Below, in pieces: positions 8,062 to 16,529 of a stretch of 64,000 bases of DNA (position 1 is its first letter; every line of letters begins with the position of its first letter). The notes beneath the pieces were generated by a model, which was given only the letters and a program-made list of their open reading frames with translations, had not been told where the DNA came from and did no database searches. Source of the stretch: Fermentibacter sp964564435 (GTDB taxonomy: Bacteria; Fermentibacterota; Fermentibacteria; Fermentibacterales; Fermentibacteraceae); NCBI GenBank assembly GCA_964564435.1, contig CAZMAT010000005.1:62001-126000 (forward strand). The letters are read 5' to 3'. Position numbers and translations under genes: made by a program.

Positions 8062-9487
8062 CAGGCCGGTTCTGCAGGGCCCCGGTACGGGTGCCCGCCT
8101 CCCTGTTCCTCTCGACCTGGAGGATGGCGAGGAGGACGGCCCAGAGTGCGACATAGTTGTAGTTGGTCAGGAGGGACCCCATCATGGACGCCACGAGGAG
8201 CAGGATCAGCGAGCAGAAGATGCCCATGGCCCTCGCGGCCCGTTCCATGTCCGATGTGGACAGGAAGAGCCGCGCCGACTGGACCAGTGCGGTCCCGTAG
8301 ATCAGGGCGAGCATTGCAGCCCCGGCGATCCCCATGTCGAGGATGAGCTGCCAGAAGGATCCGTCCACGAAGGACATCGTCCAGACCTCGCCGAACTCGG
8401 GCTTGAAGTATGTGATCTCGGCTCCGGTGCCCCTGCCCGCCAGGAGCTCCGCCGGTCCCGCCCCGTCGAGGATGGTGGCCCACGAGATGATCCGGGACAG
8501 AAGGCCTATGTCTATCGGGAGGGAGTAGGATCCGCCTCCTTCGATCCTGCTGGCCATCTGGGACGTGGAGATGATGCCGGCGGCAGAGACCGCGGCGACG
8601 GCGGCAAGCGCGGTGAGGGCCGCCACTGTCAGCAGGGTGACGTGCCTCCCCATGCCTCCGGGGACTCCCCCCTTCCTGAAGAGCGCCAGGACCCATGCGA
8701 ACGTGACGGCTGCCGCTGCACCGCCCCAGAGTGCCCGGGTCGAGGATATCACCAGGCAGGCCCCCATCAGCACCGCGACTGGCAGGGCCAGGGAGAGCGG
8801 AGGCCTGGCGGGGCTGAGCCAGAGCCTCGTGAGCAGGATGAGCAGGATGACGGCGAACGCGTTGGCCTGCCTCGACCCTATCCGAAGACCGCTCGCATAG
8901 AGGTAGTGCACGCCCTCGCCCGAACCGGTCAGGCCCTTGACGAAGAAGACGACCCCTGCGAGCACCGATACCGCCAGGACCGCCTTCCAGAACACATCGA
9001 ACCTGTCCTCTCCCGAGAAGAGCCAGAGCGCAGGGAAATAGAAGGAATAGAGCATGAACGTCCTGGTGAGGGAGATCACGTTGCTCCGGGGATAGCCGGC
9101 GGCGAGCCCCCTGGCGGCCGCGAAGACCGAGAAAGCGAGGAAGGCTGCTATGAAAGCGCCTACCAGACCGGCTCGGGCGAGCGAAGCCCTCCCTTCCGCC
9201 AGGGCGATGGCCCAGAGGAATCCCGACCAGAGCAGAAGGATGTCGTCGGGGCCCAGCACCGGTATGCCCAGGGCGGCCTTCACGGCATCGAGCTGGCTGG
9301 CGGTGACGAGGATCTGGAGCAGGAGTGCGGCGAGCATGGTCCTGAACGAGGATCCGACCACCATGACGAGAACGAGGGCCGCCGCAGCCGCGCCTGCCGC
9401 CGGGAGGAAGGCGTCGAACACCAGCCCGGCGGCCAGGGCGGCGCCGATGACCGCGAATCCTGCCTTCTCGAGGGTGCCCGGCTTCAT
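8033..9487 (-). CDS. O-antigen ligase/polymerase-like membrane protein
   Basis: The 484-residue protein has about 12 membrane helices and the pattern of the Wzy/WaaL family: a long periplasmic loop in the C-terminal half (about 290-370, with GRGTGAEITYFKPEFGEV) and VISSTRALWGG just before it, matching the position of the usual TGSRGAW-type motif. It would polymerise or attach lipid-linked glycans on the outer face of the inner membrane. The start ATG 9487 lacks a clear ribosome site. It follows the oxygen-defence operon by 23 bases but is functionally closer to the sugar transferases at 4-6.8 kb. Confidence 0.75.
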   Translation of the reverse strand: MKPGTLEKAGFAVIGAALAAGLVFDAFLPAAGAAAAALVLVMVVGSSFRTMLAALLLQILVTASQLDAVKAALGIPVLGPDDILLLWSGFLWAIALAEGRASLARAGLVGAFIAAFLAFSVFAAARGLAAGYPRSNVISLTRTFMLYSFYFPALWLFSGEDRFDVFWKAVLAVSVLAGVVFFVKGLTGSGEGVHYLYASGLRIGSRQANAFAVILLILLTRLWLSPARPPLSLALPVAVLMGACLVISSTRALWGGAAAAVTFAWVLALFRKGGVPGGMGRHVTLLTVAALTALAAVAAVSAAGIISTSQMASRIEGGGSYSLPIDIGLLSRIISWATILDGAGPAELLAGRGTGAEITYFKPEFGEVWTMSFVDGSFWQLILDMGIAGAAMLALIYGTALVQSARLFLSTSDMERAARAMGIFCSLILLLVASMMGSLLTNYNYVALWAVLLAILQVERNREAGTRTGALQNRPVGPGDSPSL

Positions 9488-9510
9488 GGACCCGGACCCG
9501 GCCGGCCCGG

Positions 9511-10734
9511 TCAGCCGACCTCCCGCCGGAGCCTCGCGGCTGTCTCGACCCCGAGCGCCCTGCAGGAGGAGAGCACATCACCGCCGGGCCTGAACTGGGA
9601 TGCCAGCCCGGGATGCAGGAGTTCCACCTGCATCTCGGTCATCGCCGCGGAGAGGCGGCGGACTCCCTCCCCGCCCCACCCGTGGGAGCCGAAGGCCGCC
9701 CCGACCAGGTTCATCCTCCTGAGACCGCCGAGATATGTTACGAGGTCGGCCACGGTTGGGAACATCGAGGCGTTGAGCGTGGGGGTGCCGAGGAGCAGGG
9801 CGCCCGCCTCGAGGAGATCCGCGGCGACATCGCTCCTGTGGCTCCCGTGGAGGGGGTGCACGACAGGGTCGGCGCCGCCTTCCCGGAGCCCTTCCGCGAT
9901 CGCCAGGGCCATGATCTCGGTGGAACCCCACATTGTGTCGTAGGCCACGACGGCCCTGCGGGTCGGTGCCTGCGCCGCCCAGCGGGCGTACAGCCCCGTG
10001 ATGAAGTCCGGGCCGGATCCGGTCCCCGCGAACCACGAAGGGCCGTGGTCGGGCGCTATGATGTCGATGCCCAGGTTCATCGCCGACACCTTCCCGAGCA
10101 GCTTCGTCACGAGCTGGGAGTAGGGCAGGAGGATGTTCGCATAGTACCTCCCGGCCTCCTCCCTGAGGATGGCTGCGTCTATCCGGTGCGCGGCGGTCTC
10201 CGGTGTGGCCAGGTGCATGCCGAATGCGTCCTGGCTGACGAGTATCCTCCGCGACGGCAGGTAGCTGAACATGCTGTCGGGCCAGTGGAGCATCCTGGTC
10301 TCGAGGAAGGAGATGCTCTCCCCCCCGACCTCCACGGTTTCGCCGTCGCTGACGGCGGAGAGCCCATCGAGGCCGCCGAGCTGCATGGAGAGGTTCTTCA
10401 CGCCCATCCTGGAGGCGACGATGCGCGCCCCCCCGGCGGCCCGGGCGAGGTCGGCCAGGCCGCCCGAGTGGTCCATCTCCGCGTGGTTCGAGACGATCAG
10501 CTCGATGGAGGCCGGATCGACGACGGATGCTATCCGTGCCAGCATCACGTCCATGAAGGGCTTCTTGACCGCGTCGAAGACGACGTTCCGGCCGGAGGGC
10601 GTGGTGAGGAGATAGCTGTTGTAGGTGGACCCCCTGTGGGTCGAATACCCGTGGAAGTCCCTGAGGCCCCAGTCCACCGCCCCTACCCAGTAGAACCCCT
10701 CGGCAAGGCGCACCGCTTCATAAACGCCGCTCAT
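9511..10734 (-). CDS. Flavodiiron protein (oxygen or nitric oxide reductase)
   Basis: At 407 residues this is the minimal class A flavodiiron architecture: a beta-lactamase-like diiron domain followed by a flavodoxin domain, with no fused rubredoxin or NAD(P)H reductase. Diiron ligands are visible as H84, E86, D88 and H89 (NHAEMDHSGG), with H150, D169 and H230. The FMN loop is YDTMWGSTEIMALAI. It reduces O2 to water (or NO to N2O) in the cytoplasm using rubredoxin-type electrons. ATG 10734 is chosen for its GGAGGG 4 bases upstream and overlaps the preceding gene by 17 bases. Fourth gene of the oxygen-defence operon. Confidence 0.93.
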   Translation of the reverse strand: MSGVYEAVRLAEGFYWVGAVDWGLRDFHGYSTHRGSTYNSYLLTTPSGRNVVFDAVKKPFMDVMLARIASVVDPASIELIVSNHAEMDHSGGLADLARAAGGARIVASRMGVKNLSMQLGGLDGLSAVSDGETVEVGGESISFLETRMLHWPDSMFSYLPSRRILVSQDAFGMHLATPETAAHRIDAAILREEAGRYYANILLPYSQLVTKLLGKVSAMNLGIDIIAPDHGPSWFAGTGSGPDFITGLYARWAAQAPTRRAVVAYDTMWGSTEIMALAIAEGLREGGADPVVHPLHGSHRSDVAADLLEAGALLLGTPTLNASMFPTVADLVTYLGGLRRMNLVGAAFGSHGWGGEGVRRLSAAMTEMQVELLHPGLASQFRPGGDVLSSCRALGVETAARLRREVG

Positions 10735-11539
10735 CAGACCCTCCACGCAGTTCGGAGGCAGCCTCCGACACAGATTCCGAGCAGCACGAGGCGAGCCGCT
10801 CCAGGAAAGCCGCATCCGCTTCCGTGAAGGCCGCCCGCGTGTCGGAGTCGATGTCCAGCTCTCCGACTAGCCTTCCGTCGCGGAAGACGGGGATCACGAT
10901 CTCGGATTCGACGGTCGGGCTGCAGGCCAGGTAGCCGGGATCGGCGGAGACGTCTTCGACGAGGATGGTGCCGAGCGACGACGCGACGCGCCCGCACACA
11001 CCGGATCCGAACGGGATCCTGACGTGCTCCGTGGGCTTGCCCGAAAAGGGGCCGAGCACCAGGACTCCCTCCTCCGACGGATCCACGAGGTAGAAACCGA
11101 CCCAGCCGAACCTGGGATCGGAGGCGCGCAGGAGGTCGCAGACCGCCTGGAGCCTGCCGGCATGCACTCCGAGCCGCCCTTCGGACTCGCCTCCGGGGGG
11201 GCGCCGCGACTCCATCCCGTCCCACATGGCGACGGCCCTCCGGAGATGGGGGATGGTGATCGTACCTCCGATGAGGCAGGCCAGGCCCATGGCCTCCATG
11301 ACCTCTTCCCCGCTCGCTCCGGTGTCCCTGCAGCCTCCGAGGTGGTATGCCACGCAGTCGTCGCACCGGAGGGCGAGAGACACCGCGAGGCCTATGATCT
11401 CCTTCGTCGAGGCGCCGAGAGCTCCGTCGCCCCAGGCCTGCGCGTCGGCCGACATCACTCTCTTCGCAGTCCTGTCGGCGCGCCCGAGCAGGAGCCCGTT
11501 CAGCTCCGCCCGGGTCGCGGCGAATTCGTCCCAGTCCAT
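10718..11539 (-). CDS. AhpD-like carboxymuconolactone decarboxylase domain fused to fRMsr-type GAF domain
   Basis: The 273-residue protein joins two redox domains. Residues about 1-110 are AhpD-like with the CxxCxxxH motif C59-DD-C62...H66. Residues about 120-255 match free methionine-(R)-sulfoxide reductase: GWVGFYLV, VLGPFSGK, RIPFGSGVCG, LVEDVSADPGYLACSP and GELDIDSD. Of the three cysteines in the E. coli enzyme, those equal to Cys94 (C182) and Cys118 (C206) are present, but the Cys84 position is H172. The AhpD cysteines could take its place as electron donor; that is inference. ATG 11539 follows GGAGG by 5 bases. It sits between ferritin and the flavodiiron gene. Confidence 0.85.
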   Translation of the reverse strand: MDWDEFAATRAELNGLLLGRADRTAKRVMSADAQAWGDGALGASTKEIIGLAVSLALRCDDCVAYHLGGCRDTGASGEEVMEAMGLACLIGGTITIPHLRRAVAMWDGMESRRPPGGESEGRLGVHAGRLQAVCDLLRASDPRFGWVGFYLVDPSEEGVLVLGPFSGKPTEHVRIPFGSGVCGRVASSLGTILVEDVSADPGYLACSPTVESEIVIPVFRDGRLVGELDIDSDTRAAFTEADAAFLERLASCCSESVSEAASELRGGSDERRL

Positions 11540-11584
11540 CGGTCCTCCGCAGGACCCTCCGGCGCGGTCAGGCACCGGTGTCCG

Positions 11585-12073
11585 TCAGCTCCTCGCCCCC
11601 AGCTCGCGGTCGAGCATGAAGAGGGCGCCGGTGGAGTCGCCGGCGAGGACGAGCTTCTGCACTATTGCGTCCGCGTGCGCCTCCTCCTCCACCTGCTCGT
11701 CCACGAACCACTTCAGGAAGCTGGCGGAGGCGTGGTCCCTGACCGAGATGGAGAGGTCCATGAGCGTGTCGATGCGCGCGGTGATGTGCTTCTCGTGGGC
11801 GAGAGCGGCCTTGAATGCCTCGAGGGGGGTCTTCCACTTCGCGGTGGGCTTGGCGATGGCATCGAGGGCTACCTTGCCGCCCCGCTCGACGATGAAGGAG
11901 AAGAACTTCATCGCGTGGGCGGTCTCCTCCTGGCTCTGGACCCTCATCCACTTCGCGAATCCCGGCAGGTTCACGGACTCGAACCAGGCCGCCATGGCGA
12001 GGTACAGGTAGGCCGAGAAGGCCTCCTCGTTGATCTGGGCGTTGAACTCGTCGAGCACCTTCCTGTCCATCAT
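11585..12073 (-). CDS. ftnA: Non-haem ferritin
   Basis: A standard-length (162 residues) bacterial ferritin. Ferroxidase ligands are visible in order: NEEAFSAYLYLAM (first helix), SQEETAHAMKF (ExxH, second helix), LAHEKHI and DEQVEEEAHA (later helices). It oxidises and stores Fe(II) in a 24-subunit shell, lowering Fenton damage. It begins ATGATG and its first codons overlap the desulfoferrodoxin stop by 4 bases, so the two are translationally coupled. Second gene of the oxygen-defence operon. Confidence 0.95.
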   Translation of the reverse strand: MMDRKVLDEFNAQINEEAFSAYLYLAMAAWFESVNLPGFAKWMRVQSQEETAHAMKFFSFIVERGGKVALDAIAKPTAKWKTPLEAFKAALAHEKHITARIDTLMDLSISVRDHASASFLKWFVDEQVEEEAHADAIVQKLVLAGDSTGALFMLDRELGARS

Positions 12074-12447
12074 GTCGCACTCCTCCAGAGGTTGTGGATG
12101 TTGCAGTATTCACGCGCCGAGAGCCCGGTGGCGACCGGGCCCGGGAAGAAGGCCTCGGGCGCCAGCCCAGGCGCCAGGTGACGCCGGCACGAGCGGCCGT
12201 CGGCCACGAGCTCTATCCACTCGATGAAATGGTTCTCGAGCATCGGGTGCGGAACGCTGCCCACCCTGACCGTGTACCCTCCGTCGACCCTCTCGATGAT
12301 GGGTACGTGCTTCTCGACGGACGAGTCGGCGGTCTGCTCGACCAGGGCGCTCATCGGCTCTCCGCAGCAGACCAGCGTACCGCCTCCGTGGTGGAGCATC
12401 TCGACGATGTTGCCGCATTTCCCGCACTTGAACACGGTTCCTGTCAT
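12070..12447 (-). CDS. dfx: Desulfoferrodoxin (class I superoxide reductase)
   Basis: The 125-residue protein has both iron centres. The N-terminal desulforedoxin-like centre is C8, C11, C27 and C28; the superoxide-reductase centre has E45-K46-H47, H67, H73, C115 and H118 (EYCNIHNLW). It reduces superoxide to peroxide without releasing oxygen, as expected in an anaerobe. ATG 12447 has GGAGG 6 bases upstream. It leads the operon dfx, ftn, AhpD-fRMsr fusion, flavodiiron protein. The region before it is only 35 bases and carries a dyad at 12478-12493. Confidence 0.96.
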   Translation of the reverse strand: MTGTVFKCGKCGNIVEMLHHGGGTLVCCGEPMSALVEQTADSSVEKHVPIIERVDGGYTVRVGSVPHPMLENHFIEWIELVADGRSCRRHLAPGLAPEAFFPGPVATGLSAREYCNIHNLWRSAT

Positions 12448-12477
12448 GTCAGACCTCCGGGTTTGCGTCCCATGGAC

Positions 12478-12493
12478 CGATACTACAATATCG
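12478..12493. promoter_or_regulatory. Dyad-symmetric element upstream of the oxygen-defence operon
   Basis: The 16-base element CGATACTACAATATCG has outer arms CGATA/TATCG (12 of 16 positions symmetric). It covers the stop codon of the RsbU-type gene and lies 31 bases before the dfx start. On the minus strand it contains TAGTAT and TATTGT, either of which could be a -10 box, though I see no good -35. Position and symmetry suggest a repressor site for the operon; the regulator is not identifiable. Confidence 0.35.
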
Positions 12494-14483
12494 AGGGCGG
12501 GCGGGGCACGCCCGGCGCCCGCGCCTTCAGGACGACCAGGGTCACGTCGTCGTCCGGGATGTCGCCGTCCGGCGGCTCCGAGCCGCTCAGCAGCCTCTCG
12601 ACGAGCTGATCCGGCGAGGCTCCGGGATGATCCCGGACGAGCGAGGCCATCCACTCCCGTGGGTTCTCCCCGATCATCTCCAGCCTGTCCGACAGCCCGT
12701 CGGTGTAGACGACGAGCGTATCCCCCGCCCCCATCGGGACGGTCGCCGATCCGTAGACGGCTCCGGGCGAGATGCCGAGCACCAGCCCGCCTGCTTCGAG
12801 CTCGATCGCCGCCCCCCCGCACGAGATCCCGATCAGGAGCGGGTGGTCGTGTCCGGCGTTGCAGTATTCGATCGAGCAAGAGGGAGGATCGAGCACTGCG
12901 CAGAAGAAGGTCACGAACCGGTCCTCGGGGCATATCCTGCAGAGGAGCCCGTTGAGGGCGGAACATGTCCCGGCCGGCGGGTAGCCCTCCTCGAGGAGGG
13001 TGGTCGCCGACGCGTGCACGGCCGACATCAGGATCGCCGCTCCGGCTCCCTTTCCGGCAACGTCGGCCACGAAGATCCCGACCCTGCCGTCCGGAAGGCG
13101 CGAGATCCCGAAGCAGTCGCCCCCCACCTCCCGCGAGGGCCTGCAGACGACAGACGCGCCGAAGGGGGAGAGATCGGGGACGGGGGTTGAAAGCAGCCCG
13201 TCCTGCACGCTCCTGGCTATCTCGATCTCCTCCTGGTATCTACCCCTCTCGATGTTCTCGGCGAGCAGCCGCGAATTGAGCATGGCGACGCCGGCGAGCC
13301 CCGCGAACGCCTCGACCAGGCCGGTGGACTGCCTGACGAAGGCGAACGGGCTCGACGAGACCGCAACCAGACTCCCGAGATCGATCCCTCCGGCGCGGAT
13401 CGGCGTGACCAGCAGGGACCTCGTTCCGAGCCCGGCCGATCCCAGCCTCGCGAGCGGAGAGCCCCCGGGGAGCCCTGAGAGCACCTGCGTCCCCCTCACG
13501 CCCGGGACGCCCACCAGGCCGCTGACTCCGCACCCCGGCAGCCCCTCCACGATCAGATCGGTGCCGCTCACCTTCACGATGCTGGAAGAGCCGTCCGGGC
13601 CGAGCAGCTCGACCCACGCCGCGTCGACTCCCGGCAGCCCGCAGGCGAGCCTCGCAACGCTCTCGCAGACAGCCTCCGCCCCTGCCCCGGAAAGGATGAG
13701 ATCGCCGAGCTCCTGCACCGATCTCAGCCCCCGCCTGAGGCGCTCCATCGCACCCGCGGAGGGCAGCGAGAGGAGGATCGCGAAGGCGGCCGCCCCCGAA
13801 ATCGCCGAACCCGCTACTGAAAGAGCCGTCGACAGCCCGTAGACGGCCAGGGAGGCTCCGGCCCCGCCCGCCGAGCCCGCCGCTGCCGCGGAGGCGGCGG
13901 CAAGGGCGATGGCGACGGCCATGGCGATCCATCTGCCCCTCGAATCGAGGTGGTGGATCCATCCCGATCTGAATCCGGCCAGCAGAGCGGCGGCTGCTGC
14001 GAGGAGCACCACCGGGCCGGTGCCTGCGAAGGATCCGTACCCTCCCGTGCCGCCTGCGGCTGCCTCGCCGGATGGGAGCACGGAGAGCAGGATCCCGTCC
14101 AGGATCAGGAGCCCGATCAGTATCACGGAGACCGCTCCTGCGAACCGGGGGCTGTCGGTCATCGAAAGGGACCTGGCATAGACCAGGAAGAGGATGGACG
14201 AGGCGATGGACAGCCCGGTGAGGGCACCTGCAGGAACCCGCGCGTCGAGGACGAGGAGGGAGAGACCGGAGGATGCGGCCAGCAGGACGGCTGCGATGGC
14301 CAGTCTGGCCCCGAGGCTCCTCCCTGCCGGAGTGGAGAGGGTCTGGAAATACAGGAGGGCCGCGGCGAGAGAGGCTCCTATCCCGGCGGGATCCGGGGAG
14401 GCCGTACCGAGTGCTCCGGACAGTGCTGCGAAAACCGCCGTCAGCAGTGCGGCAGGGAGCCCCGGGACCCTCGGGATGCCCAT
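12483..14483 (-). CDS. Membrane-bound RsbU/SpoIIE-type PP2C serine phosphatase with GAF domain
   Basis: The 666-residue protein has 8 or so hydrophobic segments (about residues 5-270), a GAF-like sensor region (about 285-445) and a C-terminal PP2C-type phosphatase of the SpoIIE family. The last shows EIEIARSVQDGLLSTPVP, the metal motif REVGGDCFGIS, FVADVAGKGAGAAILMS and CNAGHDHPLLI. Such enzymes dephosphorylate anti-sigma-factor antagonists and so switch alternative sigma factors in response to a signal. ATG 14483 starts 3 bases after the hisS stop; anything upstream in this frame is shadow of hisS. No anti-sigma antagonist or kinase gene lies nearby. Confidence 0.88.
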   Translation of the reverse strand: MGIPRVPGLPAALLTAVFAALSGALGTASPDPAGIGASLAAALLYFQTLSTPAGRSLGARLAIAAVLLAASSGLSLLVLDARVPAGALTGLSIASSILFLVYARSLSMTDSPRFAGAVSVILIGLLILDGILLSVLPSGEAAAGGTGGYGSFAGTGPVVLLAAAAALLAGFRSGWIHHLDSRGRWIAMAVAIALAAASAAAAGSAGGAGASLAVYGLSTALSVAGSAISGAAAFAILLSLPSAGAMERLRRGLRSVQELGDLILSGAGAEAVCESVARLACGLPGVDAAWVELLGPDGSSSIVKVSGTDLIVEGLPGCGVSGLVGVPGVRGTQVLSGLPGGSPLARLGSAGLGTRSLLVTPIRAGGIDLGSLVAVSSSPFAFVRQSTGLVEAFAGLAGVAMLNSRLLAENIERGRYQEEIEIARSVQDGLLSTPVPDLSPFGASVVCRPSREVGGDCFGISRLPDGRVGIFVADVAGKGAGAAILMSAVHASATTLLEEGYPPAGTCSALNGLLCRICPEDRFVTFFCAVLDPPSCSIEYCNAGHDHPLLIGISCGGAAIELEAGGLVLGISPGAVYGSATVPMGAGDTLVVYTDGLSDRLEMIGENPREWMASLVRDHPGASPDQLVERLLSGSEPPDGDIPDDDVTLVVLKARAPGVPRPPSIL

Positions 14484-14485
14484 GC

Positions 14486-15796
14486 TCAGCCGGAGGCCAG
14501 CATGCCGAGGATCCAGCTTGTCAGAGAACCGGACCGGACGCGATGCTCGGTCCCCGACGCCATGTCCTTGACGAGAGCTTCTCCCGAAGCGACCTCCTCC
14601 GGTCCGGCGACGACCACCAGCCTGGTCCCCGCCTTCCCCGCCGCCCTGAACTGCCTCGAGATGCTCCTGCCTTCTATCTCCATGACTGTCCTGACTCCGT
14701 GCGCCCTGAGGCTCTCGGCCCACGCGAGGGCGGCCGGCGCCTCGGAGGCGGAGTAGACCGCCACGAACACCTGCGGCCTGCTGCATTCCCCGGGATCGGC
14801 AGGCAGGAGCCCGTACGTCTCGAGGAACAGCCTCAGAGTCAGCAGGCCGAGGCCGAAGCCCACTCCCGTGACCGGCTTCCCTCCGAACAGGCCCACGAGA
14901 TCGTCGTACCTGCCGCCGCCGCAGATGGCCCGCCTGTTCTCGCCTCCGGTGTCCGAGAGCTCGAAGACGGTTCCGGTGTAGTAGTCCAGCCCCCTGACCA
15001 CGGATGCGTCGAACGAAGCGGAGGCAAGCCCTGCAGCTTCCAGCAGCCCGGCGAACTCCCTCATTCGGGCGTAGCTCTCGTATCCCGATGCAGCGCCTGC
15101 CAGCCACCCGTCATCCAGGGACCTCACCGAGGCGAACTTCTCGAGGACCGATGCCTTCTCGTCGCTGCCGAGGATTCCTGCCGCATAGGAGAGCCACTCG
15201 GGCCTCTGCATCTTTCCTATCCGGTCCACCGCGCAGAGTGCGCTCTGGACCTCGTCCGGAGCGATCCCAACGGCACCGAGGACATCGGTGGCGAGGCCGC
15301 GCCCCGAATACCCGATCCGGTAGGTCCCGGGGAGGGCGCCGAGGTTCTTCATGATCCTGTCGAGGACCAGCATGACCTCGAGGTCGCCCATGGGACCCGT
15401 CTCGCCGAGGATGTCGAGGTTGAACTGCCTGAACTCCCTGACCCTGCCGCGCTGGGGGCGCTCGTATCTGAAGCACAGCGGGAAGGACATCCAGCGGACC
15501 GGGCTGGGGACCTCGGGAGCCGATGCTATCATCCTGGCGAGGCTGGGGGTCATCTCCGGGCGGAGCACGACCCTCCTCCCGCCGCGGTCCTCGAAGGAGT
15601 ACCCCTGCTCCGATATCAGCCCGCCCCCCGACTTGGCGAGGAAGAGCTCGACGGGTTCGATCGTCGGGCCGTCGTACTCCTCGAATCCGTACGAGCAGGC
15701 TGCCTTCCTCACCATCGAGACGATGTAGGCCTCGACGGCCATCTCGGAGGGATAGAGCTGCCTCATCCCGGTCAGCGGCCTGGTGCTGAGTTCCAT
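14486..15796 (-). CDS. hisS: Histidyl-tRNA synthetase
   Basis: A 436-residue class II synthetase with motif 2 region VLRPEMTPSLARMI, the arginine loop YERPQRGRVREF(R/Q)Q-type segment, the histidine-specific VVRGLDYYTGTVFE and AICGGGRYDDLVG, and a C-terminal anticodon-binding domain (VFVAVYS onward). It charges tRNA-His. ATG 15796 has GGAGG 4 bases upstream; the frame's earlier start codons do not. The RsbU-type gene follows immediately, so the two are probably co-transcribed. Confidence 0.96.
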   Translation of the reverse strand: MELSTRPLTGMRQLYPSEMAVEAYIVSMVRKAACSYGFEEYDGPTIEPVELFLAKSGGGLISEQGYSFEDRGGRRVVLRPEMTPSLARMIASAPEVPSPVRWMSFPLCFRYERPQRGRVREFRQFNLDILGETGPMGDLEVMLVLDRIMKNLGALPGTYRIGYSGRGLATDVLGAVGIAPDEVQSALCAVDRIGKMQRPEWLSYAAGILGSDEKASVLEKFASVRSLDDGWLAGAASGYESYARMREFAGLLEAAGLASASFDASVVRGLDYYTGTVFELSDTGGENRRAICGGGRYDDLVGLFGGKPVTGVGFGLGLLTLRLFLETYGLLPADPGECSRPQVFVAVYSASEAPAALAWAESLRAHGVRTVMEIEGRSISRQFRAAGKAGTRLVVVAGPEEVASGEALVKDMASGTEHRVRSGSLTSWILGMLASG

Positions 15797-15877
15797 CGTA
15801 CCTCCGCTCCGGCACCCGTTCGGTGGCGCATGCGCCGGCCTTCGGGTCCGCCCGGTGCGCGAACCCGTCACGGCTGC

Positions 15878-15883
15878 TATCTT
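15878..15883 (+). promoter_or_regulatory. Possible extended -10 box of the DOMON lipoprotein gene
   Basis: TGCTATCTT (TG at 15875-15876, -10 hexamer 15878-15883) resembles an extended -10 element; no -35 is obvious. RNA would begin near 15890, giving a leader of about 35 bases with a good ribosome site. The rest of the 130-base divergent gap to hisS shows nothing else I can call. Confidence 0.35.
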
Positions 15884-15925
15884 ACAGAATCGGCGGTTCC
15901 GTGAAAACCCGGAAGGAGCCCGACC

Positions 15926-16489
15926 ATGCGAAGATCGCTCCTCCTTTTCTGCTCGTGTCTGATCCTGGGCCTGTCATCCTGTTCGACCGGCGATGACGCC
16001 GCCCCTGCGGGCGATGGGGCACCCCCCCCGCCCGACTCCACCGGAGGCGCCCGTTCGGTGCAGCAGGATGGGTTCCTGCTCTCATGGACCGTCGAGGGAG
16101 ACGAGGCGGTCGTCACGATGAGCGCACCTTCGACGGGATGGGTGGCCGCCGGGTTCCACACCGAGGGTGCCATGAAGAACGCCCAGATAGCCATGGGCTG
16201 GGTTGACGGCGACTCGTTCGCCCTGCGCGACGACTTCGGCACCGGTTTCACGACCCATGCCCCGGACACCTCCCTCGGGGGCGCAGACGACCTCGTGCCG
16301 GTGTCCGGCACGGAGGAGGACGGCAGGACGACCATCGTCTTCAGGATGCCCCTCGACTCGGGCGACCCGTACGACAGGATACTCGTCCCCGGCGAGCCAT
16401 GCCGCGCCCTCGTCGCCTACGGCAACGACGGAGACGACGATTTCACGTCCTATCACGCCTGGGCGGCGATAGTCGAGATAGAGATCTGA
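15926..16489 (+). CDS. DOMON-domain lipoprotein
   Basis: The 187-residue protein starts with a lipoprotein signal ending in LSSC, then a Pro/Ala-rich linker, then one DOMON domain: FLLSWTVEGDEAVVTMSAP, GWVAAGFHTEGAMKNAQIAM and TSYHAWAAIVEIEI. DOMON domains bind haem b or sugars; a Met in the MKNAQIAM stretch and the His of SYHAW lie where haem ligands sit in cytochrome-type members, so haem binding in the periplasm or at the cell surface is plausible but unproved. GGAAGGAG lies about 7 bases before ATG 15926. Confidence 0.85.
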   Translation: MRRSLLLFCSCLILGLSSCSTGDDAAPAGDGAPPPPDSTGGARSVQQDGFLLSWTVEGDEAVVTMSAPSTGWVAAGFHTEGAMKNAQIAMGWVDGDSFALRDDFGTGFTTHAPDTSLGGADDLVPVSGTEEDGRTTIVFRMPLDSGDPYDRILVPGEPCRALVAYGNDGDDDFTSYHAWAAIVEIEI

Positions 16490-16529
16490 CAGGAGCACCG
16501 GGACCATCCCGCATCCCGCAGGAGGCCGC

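Noticed and set aside
14484..15107. N-terminal extension of the RsbU-type protein into hisS
   Set aside because: The extension is Arg/Gly-rich shadow of hisS; the first sensible membrane segment begins at ATG 14483.
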